In this document: positions 56,682-64,000 of the stretch, in pieces
Layout of the letters: each line of letters starts with the position of its first letter
Position numbering within the stretch: position 1 is the first letter of the stretch
Source of the DNA: Alkalimonas cellulosilytica
GTDB taxonomy: Bacteria > Pseudomonadota > Gammaproteobacteria > Enterobacterales > Alteromonadaceae
Direction of reading: 5' to 3'
Length of the DNA: 64,000 nucleotides
Assembly: GCF_036325985.1 (NCBI RefSeq)
Contig: NZ_JAUHLI010000004.1
Coordinates: 62,001-126,000 of the forward strand
Position numbers and translations under genes: made by a program
The notes under the pieces: generated by a model
Databases searched by the model: none
Seen by the model: only the letters and a program-made list of their open reading frames with translations
Told to the model about the DNA's origin: nothing

Positions 56682-57983
56682 ATGCTTTCCCTGACCGTTC
56701 TAGAACCGCAGCACCAATTGCGTCAGTTGGCCCGCTTTCGTTGGGGGGTGATTGGCTTTATTGCATTGGCGATGCTGGCCGCCTGGCTACTGCATTACCC
56801 GGTCAGCTCTTGGCCTTTGCTTGGGCTCTTGCTGGTGCTTTTTGCTGCCTCCAATGTGTTACTGCCATTATTGCCCAATGCAAGCCAGTACAGCATGCGT
56901 TTGTATGCACTCTATGCGTTGGCGGATATTGTGTTGCTCTGCTGCATGCTGGTGTTAACCGGCGGGGTCAGCAATGGTTTGGTCGCGCTGCTGCTGCTGC
57001 CGGTGGCAATGGCCTCGGTGCTGCTGCCGGGCCGCTTGTGTTATTTGGTGGCGCTGATTGCGGTGCTGGCATACAGCTTGCTGATGCAATTAGGGGATAT
57101 CAGCGCACTGCCGATTGCTGGCGGTTGGCTTGAGTTGCAGCCGGAACACGCAGCTGGCGCAGCGCATGCGCATCATGGTGCTGGCCATGGCAGCTTTGAT
57201 CAGCATCTGCTGCAAATGTGGTGGGCCTTTGCGCTCTCAGCAGCACTGATCAGTTGGTTTATCAGTGCTCAGGCCCGGCAAATCCGCAAGCAAGCCCGAG
57301 TGCTGAATCAGTTGCAGCAACAACAGCTGCGACAAGAGCAAATGTTGGCTCTGGCAACTTTTGCCGCCAATGCCGCTCATGATTTAGCCACGCCCATTCA
57401 AACCATGGCACTGATTGCCGACGAGCTTGAAACCGACACCGCTCAGACAGAGCAATGGCAGGACTTGAAACAGCAACTGCAGCGTTGTCAGCATCTGGTG
57501 CAGCAGCTGCGTCGGGATGCCGGCAGTCTGCGCCAGCCGCAGCAAGCCGAGCCGGTACTCAAGCTGACCGAACAAACGGTACAGCGTTGGCTGGCCAGCC
57601 GGCCCGATATTGAAGCCGAGTGTCAGTTTGACAGTAAAGCCACTGATTTTTTACTGGCGGAGCCGCAAAGCCTGGCAGCGGCGCTGCTGAATATTCTGGA
57701 TAACGCCGCCGATGCCAGCCTGGCGCGGCAACAGCCAAAGCTCTCCATTAGCTGTCAGCTCAGCGAACAAGGCTGCAGCATCCGCATTCGTGATTATGGT
57801 GAGGGTTTTTCCGAGCAGCGTTTGCAGGAGCTGGGGCATTTGCCACAGCTTAGTAGTCAGGGCCTTGGCATCGGTCAGTTTCTGGCCAATGCCAGCATTG
57901 AGCGATTGGGCGGTAAGGTCGTCCGCAGTAATCTGGCCGATGGCGCACTGACCTGCATTGAGCTGCCCAGGAACTCTGCATGA
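56682..57983 (+). CDS. RegB/PrrB/RoxS-type sensor kinase with His-rich loop
   Basis: 433 residues from ATG 56682. There are six transmembrane helices in the first 200 residues. A G-G-V-S-N-G-L segment (94-100) stands where RegB has its quinone-binding G-G-x-x-N-P-F. The loop before helix 6 has six His in 20 residues (positions 156-175, with H-A-H-H and G-H-G), absent from classic RegB and suggestive of metal binding. The H-box is H-D-L-A-T-P-I-Q-T (His233), and Cys269 in Q-R-C-Q matches the redox Cys region of RegB. N-I-L-D-N-A-A-D-A and G-L-G-I-G-Q form the ATPase. It overlaps the regulator gene by 4 nt. Confidence 0.8.
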   Translation: MLSLTVLEPQHQLRQLARFRWGVIGFIALAMLAAWLLHYPVSSWPLLGLLLVLFAASNVLLPLLPNASQYSMRLYALYALADIVLLCCMLVLTGGVSNGLVALLLLPVAMASVLLPGRLCYLVALIAVLAYSLLMQLGDISALPIAGGWLELQPEHAAGAAHAHHGAGHGSFDQHLLQMWWAFALSAALISWFISAQARQIRKQARVLNQLQQQQLRQEQMLALATFAANAAHDLATPIQTMALIADELETDTAQTEQWQDLKQQLQRCQHLVQQLRRDAGSLRQPQQAEPVLKLTEQTVQRWLASRPDIEAECQFDSKATDFLLAEPQSLAAALLNILDNAADASLARQQPKLSISCQLSEQGCSIRIRDYGEGFSEQRLQELGHLPQLSSQGLGIGQFLANASIERLGGKVVRSNLADGALTCIELPRNSA

Positions 57984-58579
57984 ATGAGCAACCCAAGATG
58001 AATGAACCAGATCGCATGAATAAGCCGCAGCGCATCAAGCTGGTGCTGGTCGATGACGATGCCGTACTGCTGCGCACCCTGGCGCGCCGTTTTGAGCAAA
58101 CCGGTGCGAGGGTGGTGACTTTTGCCGAGCCCTGCACCTGCGACCAGCTGATTGCTGAGCAAGCCGATGCCTACCTGCTGGATTTGCGTTTTGCCAGCCA
58201 GTCTGGCCTGAGCTTTATTGAACCGCTACGCGCGGCGCTGCCCAACTGCCGGATTGTGCTGCTAACCGGCTATGGCAGTATTGCCAATGCGGTGCAGGCA
58301 GTGAAATTAGGCGCCGACGACTATCTGACCAAACCGGTCGATTTTCAGCAGTTGCGCCAGGTGCTTTATGGCCAGTTCTTGCTAACAGAACCAGACACCC
58401 CGGCAAGTGAACAGCCAGAGCCTGCTTCGACGCTCAGTTTGCTAAGCCCGGAGCAGCTGGAATGGGAGCATATCCAGCGAGTGCTGACCGAACAGGATGG
58501 TAATATCTCGCAAACCGCCCGGATGCTGGGCATGCATCGTCGTACTTTGCAGCGCAAATTGCTAAAGCGTCGCCCCTGA
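57980..58579 (+). CDS. RegA/PrrA/ActR-type response regulator
   Basis: 199 residues: receiver domain (about 20-140) with V-D-D-D and phosphoacceptor Asp68 in L-L-D-L-R, then L-T-G-Y-G-S-I-A-N-A-V-Q-A-V-K-L-G-A-D-D-Y-L-T-K-P. The C-terminal Fis-type helix-turn-helix, D-G-N-I-S-Q-T-A-R-M-L-G-M-H-R-R-T-L-Q-R-K-L, is nearly diagnostic of the RegA/PrrA/RoxR family. The N-terminus has a 20-residue Met/Asn/Lys-rich extension. It is expected to bind GCGAC/GTCGC palindromes such as those at 52879 and 56546 and thus regulate the receptor and itself. Confidence 0.87.
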   Translation: MNEQPKMNEPDRMNKPQRIKLVLVDDDAVLLRTLARRFEQTGARVVTFAEPCTCDQLIAEQADAYLLDLRFASQSGLSFIEPLRAALPNCRIVLLTGYGSIANAVQAVKLGADDYLTKPVDFQQLRQVLYGQFLLTEPDTPASEQPEPASTLSLLSPEQLEWEHIQRVLTEQDGNISQTARMLGMHRRTLQRKLLKRRP

Positions 58580-58719
58580 CTGCGGTGTTGGTGCTGTTCA
58601 TCTTGTTTTAATCTGTTCGCTGTGTTGTGTTAATTCCTTTGTCGGTTTTCCCTTCATGCCTCGGCTGTAAAGTTGTCCCTGTCCGGTGTGAGAGCACCCT
58701 TCACTGAAAAGGAAAACCT

Positions 58720-59280
58720 ATGTCAACTCGAATTGTATCCATCATTTCTGGCACTGTGCTCAGCCTGGCTGCTTTGCAAGTGGTTGCGGCGCCTGTGGTC
58801 AATAACAACATCACCGAAGCTGAGGTTAAAGCTGCCCAACAGGCCTGGGGGCAAGCGTTGATTGCTATCAGCTCTGCTTACAAGGACGGTGGCCGTGATC
58901 AGGCGGAGCAAAAAGCACGCTCAGTGTTGGATGCAGCTTATGGCTACGGTCATGGTGCGGTTTTATTTAAGCCTACGCTGGCCAGTGGCGAACAAACCTT
59001 TCGTACCAGCTACGAGGGTGCTTTGGCCTATTTTGTTGGTGGCAACAGCGCATTCCCTGATGACAGTGGCTTTGCGCTGAAGGGGTGGACCGGTTATCAG
59101 TTTAACAACGCGGCGGTGTACATCAATGGCGACCTGGCACTGACCATGGGCCATGTGATGCTGACCGATGCCAGTGGTGCTATCACTACCGTGGACAAAA
59201 CCTGGGGCTTTAAAAAAGACGAGCAGGGCGCCCTGCGCATCGTACTGCATCACTCGTCATTGCCGTTTAGCGCTAATTAA
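58720..59280 (+). CDS. Periplasmic SnoaL-like protein, unknown function
   Basis: 186 residues with a signal peptide ending V-V-A-A-P. The mature part has an NTF2/SnoaL-type pattern: A-W-G-Q-A-L-I-A-I-S at the first helix, then G-Y-G-H-G-A-V-L-F-K-P-T-L, G-A-L-A-Y-F-V-G-G, M-G-H-V, V-D-K-T-W-G-F and L-H-H-S-S-L-P. Similar proteins are sometimes labelled phosphoribosyl-AMP cyclohydrolase in databases; no such active site is visible, so I would not use that name. AAAAGGAAA precedes the ATG. It is monocistronic with its own terminator. Confidence 0.6.
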   Translation: MSTRIVSIISGTVLSLAALQVVAAPVVNNNITEAEVKAAQQAWGQALIAISSAYKDGGRDQAEQKARSVLDAAYGYGHGAVLFKPTLASGEQTFRTSYEGALAYFVGGNSAFPDDSGFALKGWTGYQFNNAAVYINGDLALTMGHVMLTDASGAITTVDKTWGFKKDEQGALRIVLHHSSLPFSAN

Positions 59281-59387
59281 GGGAACGAGTAGGGGAGCAA
59301 TGGCAAGGATGCCATTGCCAGGTTAACGTGATTTAGTAAGTAAGCTGGTTATTGTTTCTGTAAGTGTTGTTCATCCCAACCCGTTTT

Positions 59388-59426
59388 GGCTGGCCATCCC
59401 TCCTCTGCGGCCAGCCCTTTTTTATT
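59388..59426 (+). terminator. Rho-independent terminator
   Basis: GGCTGGCC / GGCCAGCC stem followed by CTTTTTTATT. The T-run overlaps the stop codon of the convergent response-regulator gene. Confidence 0.85.
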
Positions 59427-60096
59427 CTGGTTGCAAACAATAGCCGAGCCCACGCCGGGTATGCAGCAATTTAACGGTATGCGACTCATCAACTTTCTTC
59501 CGTAGCCGCGCCATATACACATCCACGATGTTGGTCAGTGGATCTTCGTTCAAGCCCCAGACATTTGTCAGGATCCTTTCCCGGCTGAAGACTTTGCCGC
59601 TGTTGCTCATCAGCAACTCCAGAATACCGAGTTCCTTGGCCGTTAATTGCAGAGTTTTACCGGCACGCTGGGCTTGCATGCTGTCTAAATCCAGCACCAG
59701 ATCGGCCACCTGCAACTGACGTTGATGCAGGCTACTGACATCCCGTTTCGCCAGGGCTTCAATCCGGGCTAACAGCTCTTCGAAGTGAAACGGCTTGCCC
59801 AAATAGTCATCGGCACCGGCTCGCAGGCCCCGGACCCGCTCATCAACTTCGGATAGAGCCGATAAAATCAGAATACGCGCCTGAATTTGCTGGCTGCGGA
59901 TCTGCTGGCATAAGGTCAGGCCATCCAGTTGGGGTAGCATGCGATCCAGCACAATCACATCCGGCTCGAACTGCCGCACCATCTCCAGTGCATGCAGGCC
60001 GTCCTGCAATAGCTGAGTCAGATAACCCTCGGCTTTTAAGCCTCGTGATAAAAAGCTGCCAACTTTCTCATCGTCTTCAATAATCAGTATTTTCAT
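59422..60096 (-). CDS. OmpR-family response regulator
   Basis: 224 residues from ATG 60096 (M-K-I-L-I-I-E-D-D; the longer frame to 60204 runs through the kinase gene). The receiver domain has E-D-D and phosphoacceptor Asp51 in V-L-D-R-M-L-P, then the K-P-F-H-F-E-E-L motif. The C-terminal winged helix reads L-T-A-K-E-L-G-I-L-E-L-L-M and D-V-Y-M-A-R-L-R-K-K, ending R-R-G-L-G-Y-C-L. It overlaps the 3' end of its kinase gene by 20 nt. Target genes are unknown. Confidence 0.9.
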   Translation of the reverse strand: MKILIIEDDEKVGSFLSRGLKAEGYLTQLLQDGLHALEMVRQFEPDVIVLDRMLPQLDGLTLCQQIRSQQIQARILILSALSEVDERVRGLRAGADDYLGKPFHFEELLARIEALAKRDVSSLHQRQLQVADLVLDLDSMQAQRAGKTLQLTAKELGILELLMSNSGKVFSRERILTNVWGLNEDPLTNIVDVYMARLRKKVDESHTVKLLHTRRGLGYCLQPE

Positions 60097-61684
60097 GCTG
60101 GGTTCCGTTAAAAATTGGCAGCTTAAGGCATACTCGGGTGCCTTGGGGCTGATTGGGATGCAGCTCAATGGTGCCATCCTGCGCTTCCATAATGGCTTTG
60201 GCAATGCAAAGGCCTATCCCCAGGCCATCGGGTCGGGCGCTTCGGGCCGCGATCCCGCGAAAGTGACGCTGAAACAAGCGATCCTGTTCTTCTGCGCTGA
60301 TGCCAATGCCCTGATCGGCTAGCTCCAACTGCAGTTCATTGTCACTCAGTGCCAGGCTAAGCTGCAGCTCTGGGTTACTGGCGGCATACTGCTGGGCATT
60401 GTCGGTAATAATCCGCAGCACACTGGCAAATTTGTCGGCATCGAGCAGCAGCCAGGCGTCGGCCGGTAACTCAGCAGGCATGTTCAATGTTAACCGGAAG
60501 CGGCTAGTGAGTTGCTGTTGCACCGTAGCCGTGGCCAGAGCCTGAAAATCCAGCACACTGATGCGCTGTAAGTGCACTTGCAGTAAGCGTTCTTCACCTC
60601 TTGCCAGCAGCAACAAATCCTCAATCCGCCGGCTTAATTGCTGGCTGGCCGCCAGAATCCGGCCAAAAGCCTCTTTGTATTCAGCACTGTCTTTATCTTT
60701 ACCGCGCAGGCTGATTTCGGCTTCGCCCTGAATGCTGGTGGCTGGGGTGCGCAGCTCATGGCTGATATCCGCCAGCAATTGTTTTTGCCGGTGTTCGGTT
60801 TCATGAAGCTGGGCCAGCGCTTGCTGCAGTTCAGCGGTGCGGGCTTGCACCCGTTGCTCCGTCGCCAGCTGGCTTTGTTTTTCCTCGCGGGCAAAATCTT
60901 CAATGTAACCGGACATCAGATTAAATTGCCGGGCCAGCTCAGCAAACTCTGTTGGCCCTTTCTCCTGAATGCGGTGGGCAAAGTTGCCTTGTTGCAATTG
61001 CTTGGTACCATCCAGCAGCCGCTGCAATGGCTGGCTCAAGGCCCGGGATAAATGCCAGCCAATCACAATGGCAAACAGCAAACCAAGCAGGCTGATCAGC
61101 AGCATGGTGTGTTGCACCTGTTGCACGGCAGAGAGCGCATCCGCTTCGGTACTGCTGGCCCGCTGCTTTTGATCGGCAATGGCCTGCTGTAACAATTCAG
61201 ACAGATCGGTATCCTGAAATTTATCAAACAAGCTAATCAGGGTACGCCAGCGCTCCAGATCATCCTGGTAGGCGGCAATTTCGCGGGTTTTCAGTGCATG
61301 TTCCAGCGTATGTAAGTTGGATTGCAGCAAGGAAATGACTTTGACCTGCTGCATAATAAACTGCAAGTCGGATTCATTGGTGCTGTAAAGTTGATCGCGA
61401 ATGGCCAGTTGATCCAGAGTCTGCAACTGGTGCTGCATACGGCCAAACAGAGTATCGCGAAAGCCGGTATTGGCATCCTCGGTCAGCAGGTACTCGGCCA
61501 GCCAGACTTTCAGCCGTTGTTTGTCGGCCCGCAGCGAAATAAACTCGGTCAGCATCTGGTTGGCAATGCGGTTACGCTTGGTGTGAAACTCCGAATTTTG
61601 ATGCGCCCAAAAACCAATACCAGACAGCAGCAGGCTAATACCCACCAGAATACAGAGCGATACGATCAGTTTGCGTAAATACAT
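60077..61684 (-). CDS. Membrane sensor histidine kinase
   Basis: 535 residues. Transmembrane helices are at about 7-27 and 192-212 and enclose a ~165-residue helical periplasmic sensor. HAMP is at about 213-265, a coiled coil follows, then the His-kinase domain: H-box S-H-E-L-R-T-P-A-T-S (about 316), N-box D-N-A-Q-Q-Y, G1 D-Q-G-I-G-I and G2 G-L-G-I-G-L-C-I-A-K. All boxes are intact. The start lies right behind an inverted repeat (61691-61726). Unlike most pairs the kinase is encoded before the regulator. Confidence 0.88.
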   Translation of the reverse strand: MYLRKLIVSLCILVGISLLLSGIGFWAHQNSEFHTKRNRIANQMLTEFISLRADKQRLKVWLAEYLLTEDANTGFRDTLFGRMQHQLQTLDQLAIRDQLYSTNESDLQFIMQQVKVISLLQSNLHTLEHALKTREIAAYQDDLERWRTLISLFDKFQDTDLSELLQQAIADQKQRASSTEADALSAVQQVQHTMLLISLLGLLFAIVIGWHLSRALSQPLQRLLDGTKQLQQGNFAHRIQEKGPTEFAELARQFNLMSGYIEDFAREEKQSQLATEQRVQARTAELQQALAQLHETEHRQKQLLADISHELRTPATSIQGEAEISLRGKDKDSAEYKEAFGRILAASQQLSRRIEDLLLLARGEERLLQVHLQRISVLDFQALATATVQQQLTSRFRLTLNMPAELPADAWLLLDADKFASVLRIITDNAQQYAASNPELQLSLALSDNELQLELADQGIGISAEEQDRLFQRHFRGIAARSARPDGLGIGLCIAKAIMEAQDGTIELHPNQPQGTRVCLKLPIFNGTQHENTDY

Positions 61685-61690
61685 CGATAT

Positions 61691-61726
61691 AGCCCATTCA
61701 CTGCACTATCAGGCAGTATATGGGCT
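61691..61726 (-). promoter_or_regulatory. Hairpin abutting the kinase start codon
   Basis: AGCCCAT..ACTGC pairs with GCAGT..ATGGGCT (12 pairs with a 2x2 internal loop). It ends 6 nt before the kinase ATG, in the place of the ribosome-binding site. It could terminate readthrough from the upstream gene or mask translation. Confidence 0.45.
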
Positions 61727-61780
61727 TTATCGGTTTGGATCATGAATATCGGGTTAAATTCATTGATCACTCTGCGTTCA

Positions 61781-63964
61781 TCAGCAACAGGGTTGCAAGT
61801 GCTTACGCTTTTTCGCTTGAGTGCGTCGCAGAGCCCCAAGAGCAAAAAGACCGGCCAGCAGACCGCCAAAGCTCGCAGGCTCAGAGACAGTGGCCTGCTG
61901 GTTAAAACGAATACCAACCTGATAATACCCGTTTTGCCAGCCAGTGATAAATTGATACTGCGGTAACTGGCTAAGGCCCGTGAAGCTGACTCTCTGTTGG
62001 TCGAACCCCGTTACGCTTTGTGCGCTGAATAAACTCCAGACATCGTCCAGGCCGGGTAACCAGTTGGAGAGATCCAACGTCAGCCAGCTATCAGCACCAA
62101 AGGCCAAATCGCCATCAATTGCCAGCATGCTAGTTGCAGCCAAATTGCTCAGACTAAAGCTAAGCTCTCCATCCAGTAGGGCATTGCCCTGCACATCTAG
62201 CTGCGCATTGGAGTCGATAGCGAGAATATCCCCAGCGTTGATTTGAAGATCGGCCGCCATCTGCCAAATGCCTTGCTGCACTTGCCAGGACTGGAATTGC
62301 TCAATATGACCAAAAGAGCCATGACCGTCCCCGGTAAGGATCAACTGATTCTGGCCAGTACCGCCCAGAATGCTTCCCTGAATCATACTGCCAGCATGCA
62401 GCTCCAGGCGGTCATTCCCACCCCCCATATCGATAGCAACCCCCTGATTCCGGCTGAGGATGCTACCTTTGTTAATCAGGGTATCGTCCCAGTTGCCACG
62501 CAACTGCACCCCTTCATTCAGCGCATCAATGGTGCCGGCATTGACCAGCAGGGTGGCACCAAAGGCCGCTCCGCCATCGCTGTCATCTATCAGGATCCCC
62601 CGATCGCTGCTGTAAATGGTCGCCCCACTGTGGTTGATGATACGACCACCCCCCATGGCAATGCCATCTGCCCGATTAGGATCGCCATTTTTTACCCCAG
62701 CTGCGCCAATGCCTTCAATCCAGCCATAGTTTTCAATATCGCCGATAAAGTCGATATCAATGCCATCGCCATCCCCTTCGCTAAGCTGCGGATTATAGCG
62801 GCCTGAAATCACACCGTAGTTCAGTACCCTGCCATTGCCGTCCAGGTTCACGCCTGAGCCATTCCAGCCAATAATGGTACCGTCGGCCTGATTGACCACT
62901 TCAATAAAGCCATTGCCGGTGATGCCATGGCGAGCTCCCTCGATACGACCACCCGCCAGATTAAACACCTGGCCATCGTGCTGCTGAAAATCAATGCCAT
63001 CGGCCGAGGTGCTCTCAGCGCCCTCCACCAAACCAGCTCCGCCGGCACGAATCAAACCGGCATTAAACACCTGACCATGGCCGCCTGGGCGAACAGCATC
63101 TGCATCGGCACTTTGGATGATAGCACCGGCATTGTTGCGAATGATGGCATGGACAGCCGTTCCTGTGACTGAGTTGAAATCGACCGCTTGACCGGAGTCA
63201 TCACCCTGGCCGGTGGCTTCGATAAGACCATCATTCACCAGCATTAAGCTGCCGCCGGTGAGATCGTAATTGACCCGAATGGCGTCGTTCTGTGCCTGAA
63301 TCACGCCACTGGCGCTGTTGTGAATGTCGATAAACCGTGCACCACCATCGCCATTGATATCAATACCCCGGCGCCCCTGACCCTGACTGCTTACCGTGCC
63401 GGAGTTGTTGATAGTCACTGTGGTCAGGTTGCCGGTTCGAATGGTATCGTGTTGCACCGAGTGCATCGTACCCAGGTTATTCAGCCGCAGCTCGCCTTGC
63501 TGCATGTCGGCAAAGTCCAGCACCTGGCCTTCATTAGATCGCATGGTCCCGGCATTGTCGATGTGGACGGAGCCGAGGATCCCGGAACTGAAGTTCAACC
63601 GAAAGGCATCGTTATCACTGTCGATGAGCGCTGCTTCATGGTTCAACAACACAAAGTGGTAATGGTCGGAGGCGGTATTGCCTTGGGTATCGATAGCACG
63701 GGCCCCGGCAGTGGCCAGTATCTGCCCTTGGTTCTCAATGCGCACTGTGCCCTGTTCGGCGGCAGACCAGCGAATGGCTTGATTGCCGGCTTGCTGCAGG
63801 GTAGCGCCTTGTTCAATGGTACCGGTTTCGCTCCCTGTCAGCGTCTGGCGGCCGGTAACGGTTTGTCCTTCCAAAATGGTAAAAGGGGCGGCCAATACAC
63901 CGCTTGAGGTGAATGCCGAGCAGAAGCATAAAGCGATGGCTGTTCGTGAAAATGGGATGATCAC
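61781..63964 (-). CDS. Large repetitive beta-helix protein with PEP-CTERM-like tail
   Basis: 727 residues from a GTG at 63964 (AAGGA 7-8 nt upstream). Signal peptide about 1-25 (ends V-L-A-A). Residues about 30-560 consist of many imperfect ~20-30-residue units with the pattern I-x-N-x-G-x-I and Asp/Gly turns (for example I-D-N-A-G-T-M, V-N-D-G-L-I-E-A), typical of a beta-helix passenger. The end is not an autotransporter barrel: V-S-E-P-A-S-F-G-G-L-L-A-G-L-F-A-L-G-A-L-R-R followed by a basic stretch is a PEP-CTERM sorting signal, though VSEP replaces V-PEP. An exosortase elsewhere would process it. Possibly biofilm or surface related. Confidence 0.65.
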   Translation of the reverse strand: MIIPFSRTAIALCFCSAFTSSGVLAAPFTILEGQTVTGRQTLTGSETGTIEQGATLQQAGNQAIRWSAAEQGTVRIENQGQILATAGARAIDTQGNTASDHYHFVLLNHEAALIDSDNDAFRLNFSSGILGSVHIDNAGTMRSNEGQVLDFADMQQGELRLNNLGTMHSVQHDTIRTGNLTTVTINNSGTVSSQGQGRRGIDINGDGGARFIDIHNSASGVIQAQNDAIRVNYDLTGGSLMLVNDGLIEATGQGDDSGQAVDFNSVTGTAVHAIIRNNAGAIIQSADADAVRPGGHGQVFNAGLIRAGGAGLVEGAESTSADGIDFQQHDGQVFNLAGGRIEGARHGITGNGFIEVVNQADGTIIGWNGSGVNLDGNGRVLNYGVISGRYNPQLSEGDGDGIDIDFIGDIENYGWIEGIGAAGVKNGDPNRADGIAMGGGRIINHSGATIYSSDRGILIDDSDGGAAFGATLLVNAGTIDALNEGVQLRGNWDDTLINKGSILSRNQGVAIDMGGGNDRLELHAGSMIQGSILGGTGQNQLILTGDGHGSFGHIEQFQSWQVQQGIWQMAADLQINAGDILAIDSNAQLDVQGNALLDGELSFSLSNLAATSMLAIDGDLAFGADSWLTLDLSNWLPGLDDVWSLFSAQSVTGFDQQRVSFTGLSQLPQYQFITGWQNGYYQVGIRFNQQATVSEPASFGGLLAGLFALGALRRTQAKKRKHLQPCC

Positions 63965-64000
63965 TGTGAAGTCCTTGTTCGTTGACCCAAACGGACTAAG

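Noticed and set aside
58580..58720. Riboswitch-like leader before the SnoaL-like gene
   Set aside because: Only a short 4-5-bp hairpin is visible; no conserved riboswitch core.
62243..62806. 187-codon frame opposite the beta-helix gene
   Set aside because: Antisense to a gene with signal peptide, repeats and sorting tail; no independent support.
1..64000. tRNA, rRNA or CRISPR loci
   Set aside because: No cloverleaf, rRNA segment or regularly spaced repeat array was noticed on reading; a tRNAscan/Infernal run would be decisive for small RNAs.

Overview
The window looks like chromosome from an aquatic gammaproteobacterium of the Alteromonadales type (an Alishewanella/Rheinheimera-like organism is my guess from gene content, not a database result). 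The reasons are: four TonB-dependent receptors with Fur-box-like promoters, a two-subunit bacterioferritin, a class I lysine/ornithine decarboxylase, a fumC operon behind Fur boxes, PAS- and Cache-type chemoreceptors, and a RegB/RegA-type two-component pair. I saw no rRNA, tRNA or CRISPR array.

Left end (1-4930) is accessory DNA. It holds a truncated IS21-type element, short dispersed repeats, a gene remnant, and then the most unusual locus. This is a 343-aa putative membrane-acting toxin whose C-terminal hydrophobic domain, together with its small membrane partner gene, is duplicated in tandem with an 815-bp period (1803-2617 and 2618-3421). The second copy keeps only the toxin C-terminal domain and its partner. 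This is the architecture of an orphan toxin/immunity cassette. Two ordinary toxin-antitoxin operons follow: Phd/ParE with a 28-bp perfect palindromic operator, and ParDE.

4990-13700: a polyamine-flavoured set on the minus strand (gamma-glutamyltransferase, acetylpolyamine amidohydrolase-like deacetylase, lysine/ornithine decarboxylase), then a methyltransferase behind a Zur-like site, a SulP transporter and a small periplasmic protein. 13700-21650: thioesterase and 2OG-Fe oxygenase start 14 nt apart, then two Fur-box-preceded TonB receptors. The second leads a receptor/PepSY/DUF2271/DUF4198 operon.

21650-38840: housekeeping and signalling genes. They include ElaA, a DEDDh exonuclease with a cNMP/CBS/DUF294 protein, a BCCT transporter and porin, two chemoreceptors, CysM, an rRNA/tRNA methyltransferase, HPF, a secreted amidohydrolase, a peptidase-C15-like protein with Ser at the catalytic Cys position, and FumC. 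38830-42740: a Fur-box-bearing divergent promoter drives a small FagA-like gene plus fumC one way, and a periplasmic EF-hand protein plus haemoglobin-type TonB receptor the other.

42860-51670: metal homeostasis. It holds an M23 endopeptidase, a DedA protein, an S10 carboxypeptidase, tonB-exbB-exbD, the two bacterioferritin subunits, a ZIP transporter, the zinc-independent ribosomal paralogues L31B-L36B and a second ZIP transporter. TGTGAT-N3-ATCACA palindromes (Zur candidates) precede the last two units. 51700-64000: a secreted choloylglycine-hydrolase-like enzyme, a fourth TonB receptor with a PepSY membrane protein, and a RegB/RegA-like pair whose kinase has a His-rich loop. The same TGCGACA/TGTCGCA palindrome lies upstream of the receptor and of the kinase. 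The window ends with a SnoaL-like periplasmic protein, an OmpR-family two-component pair and a large repetitive beta-helix protein with a PEP-CTERM-like tail.
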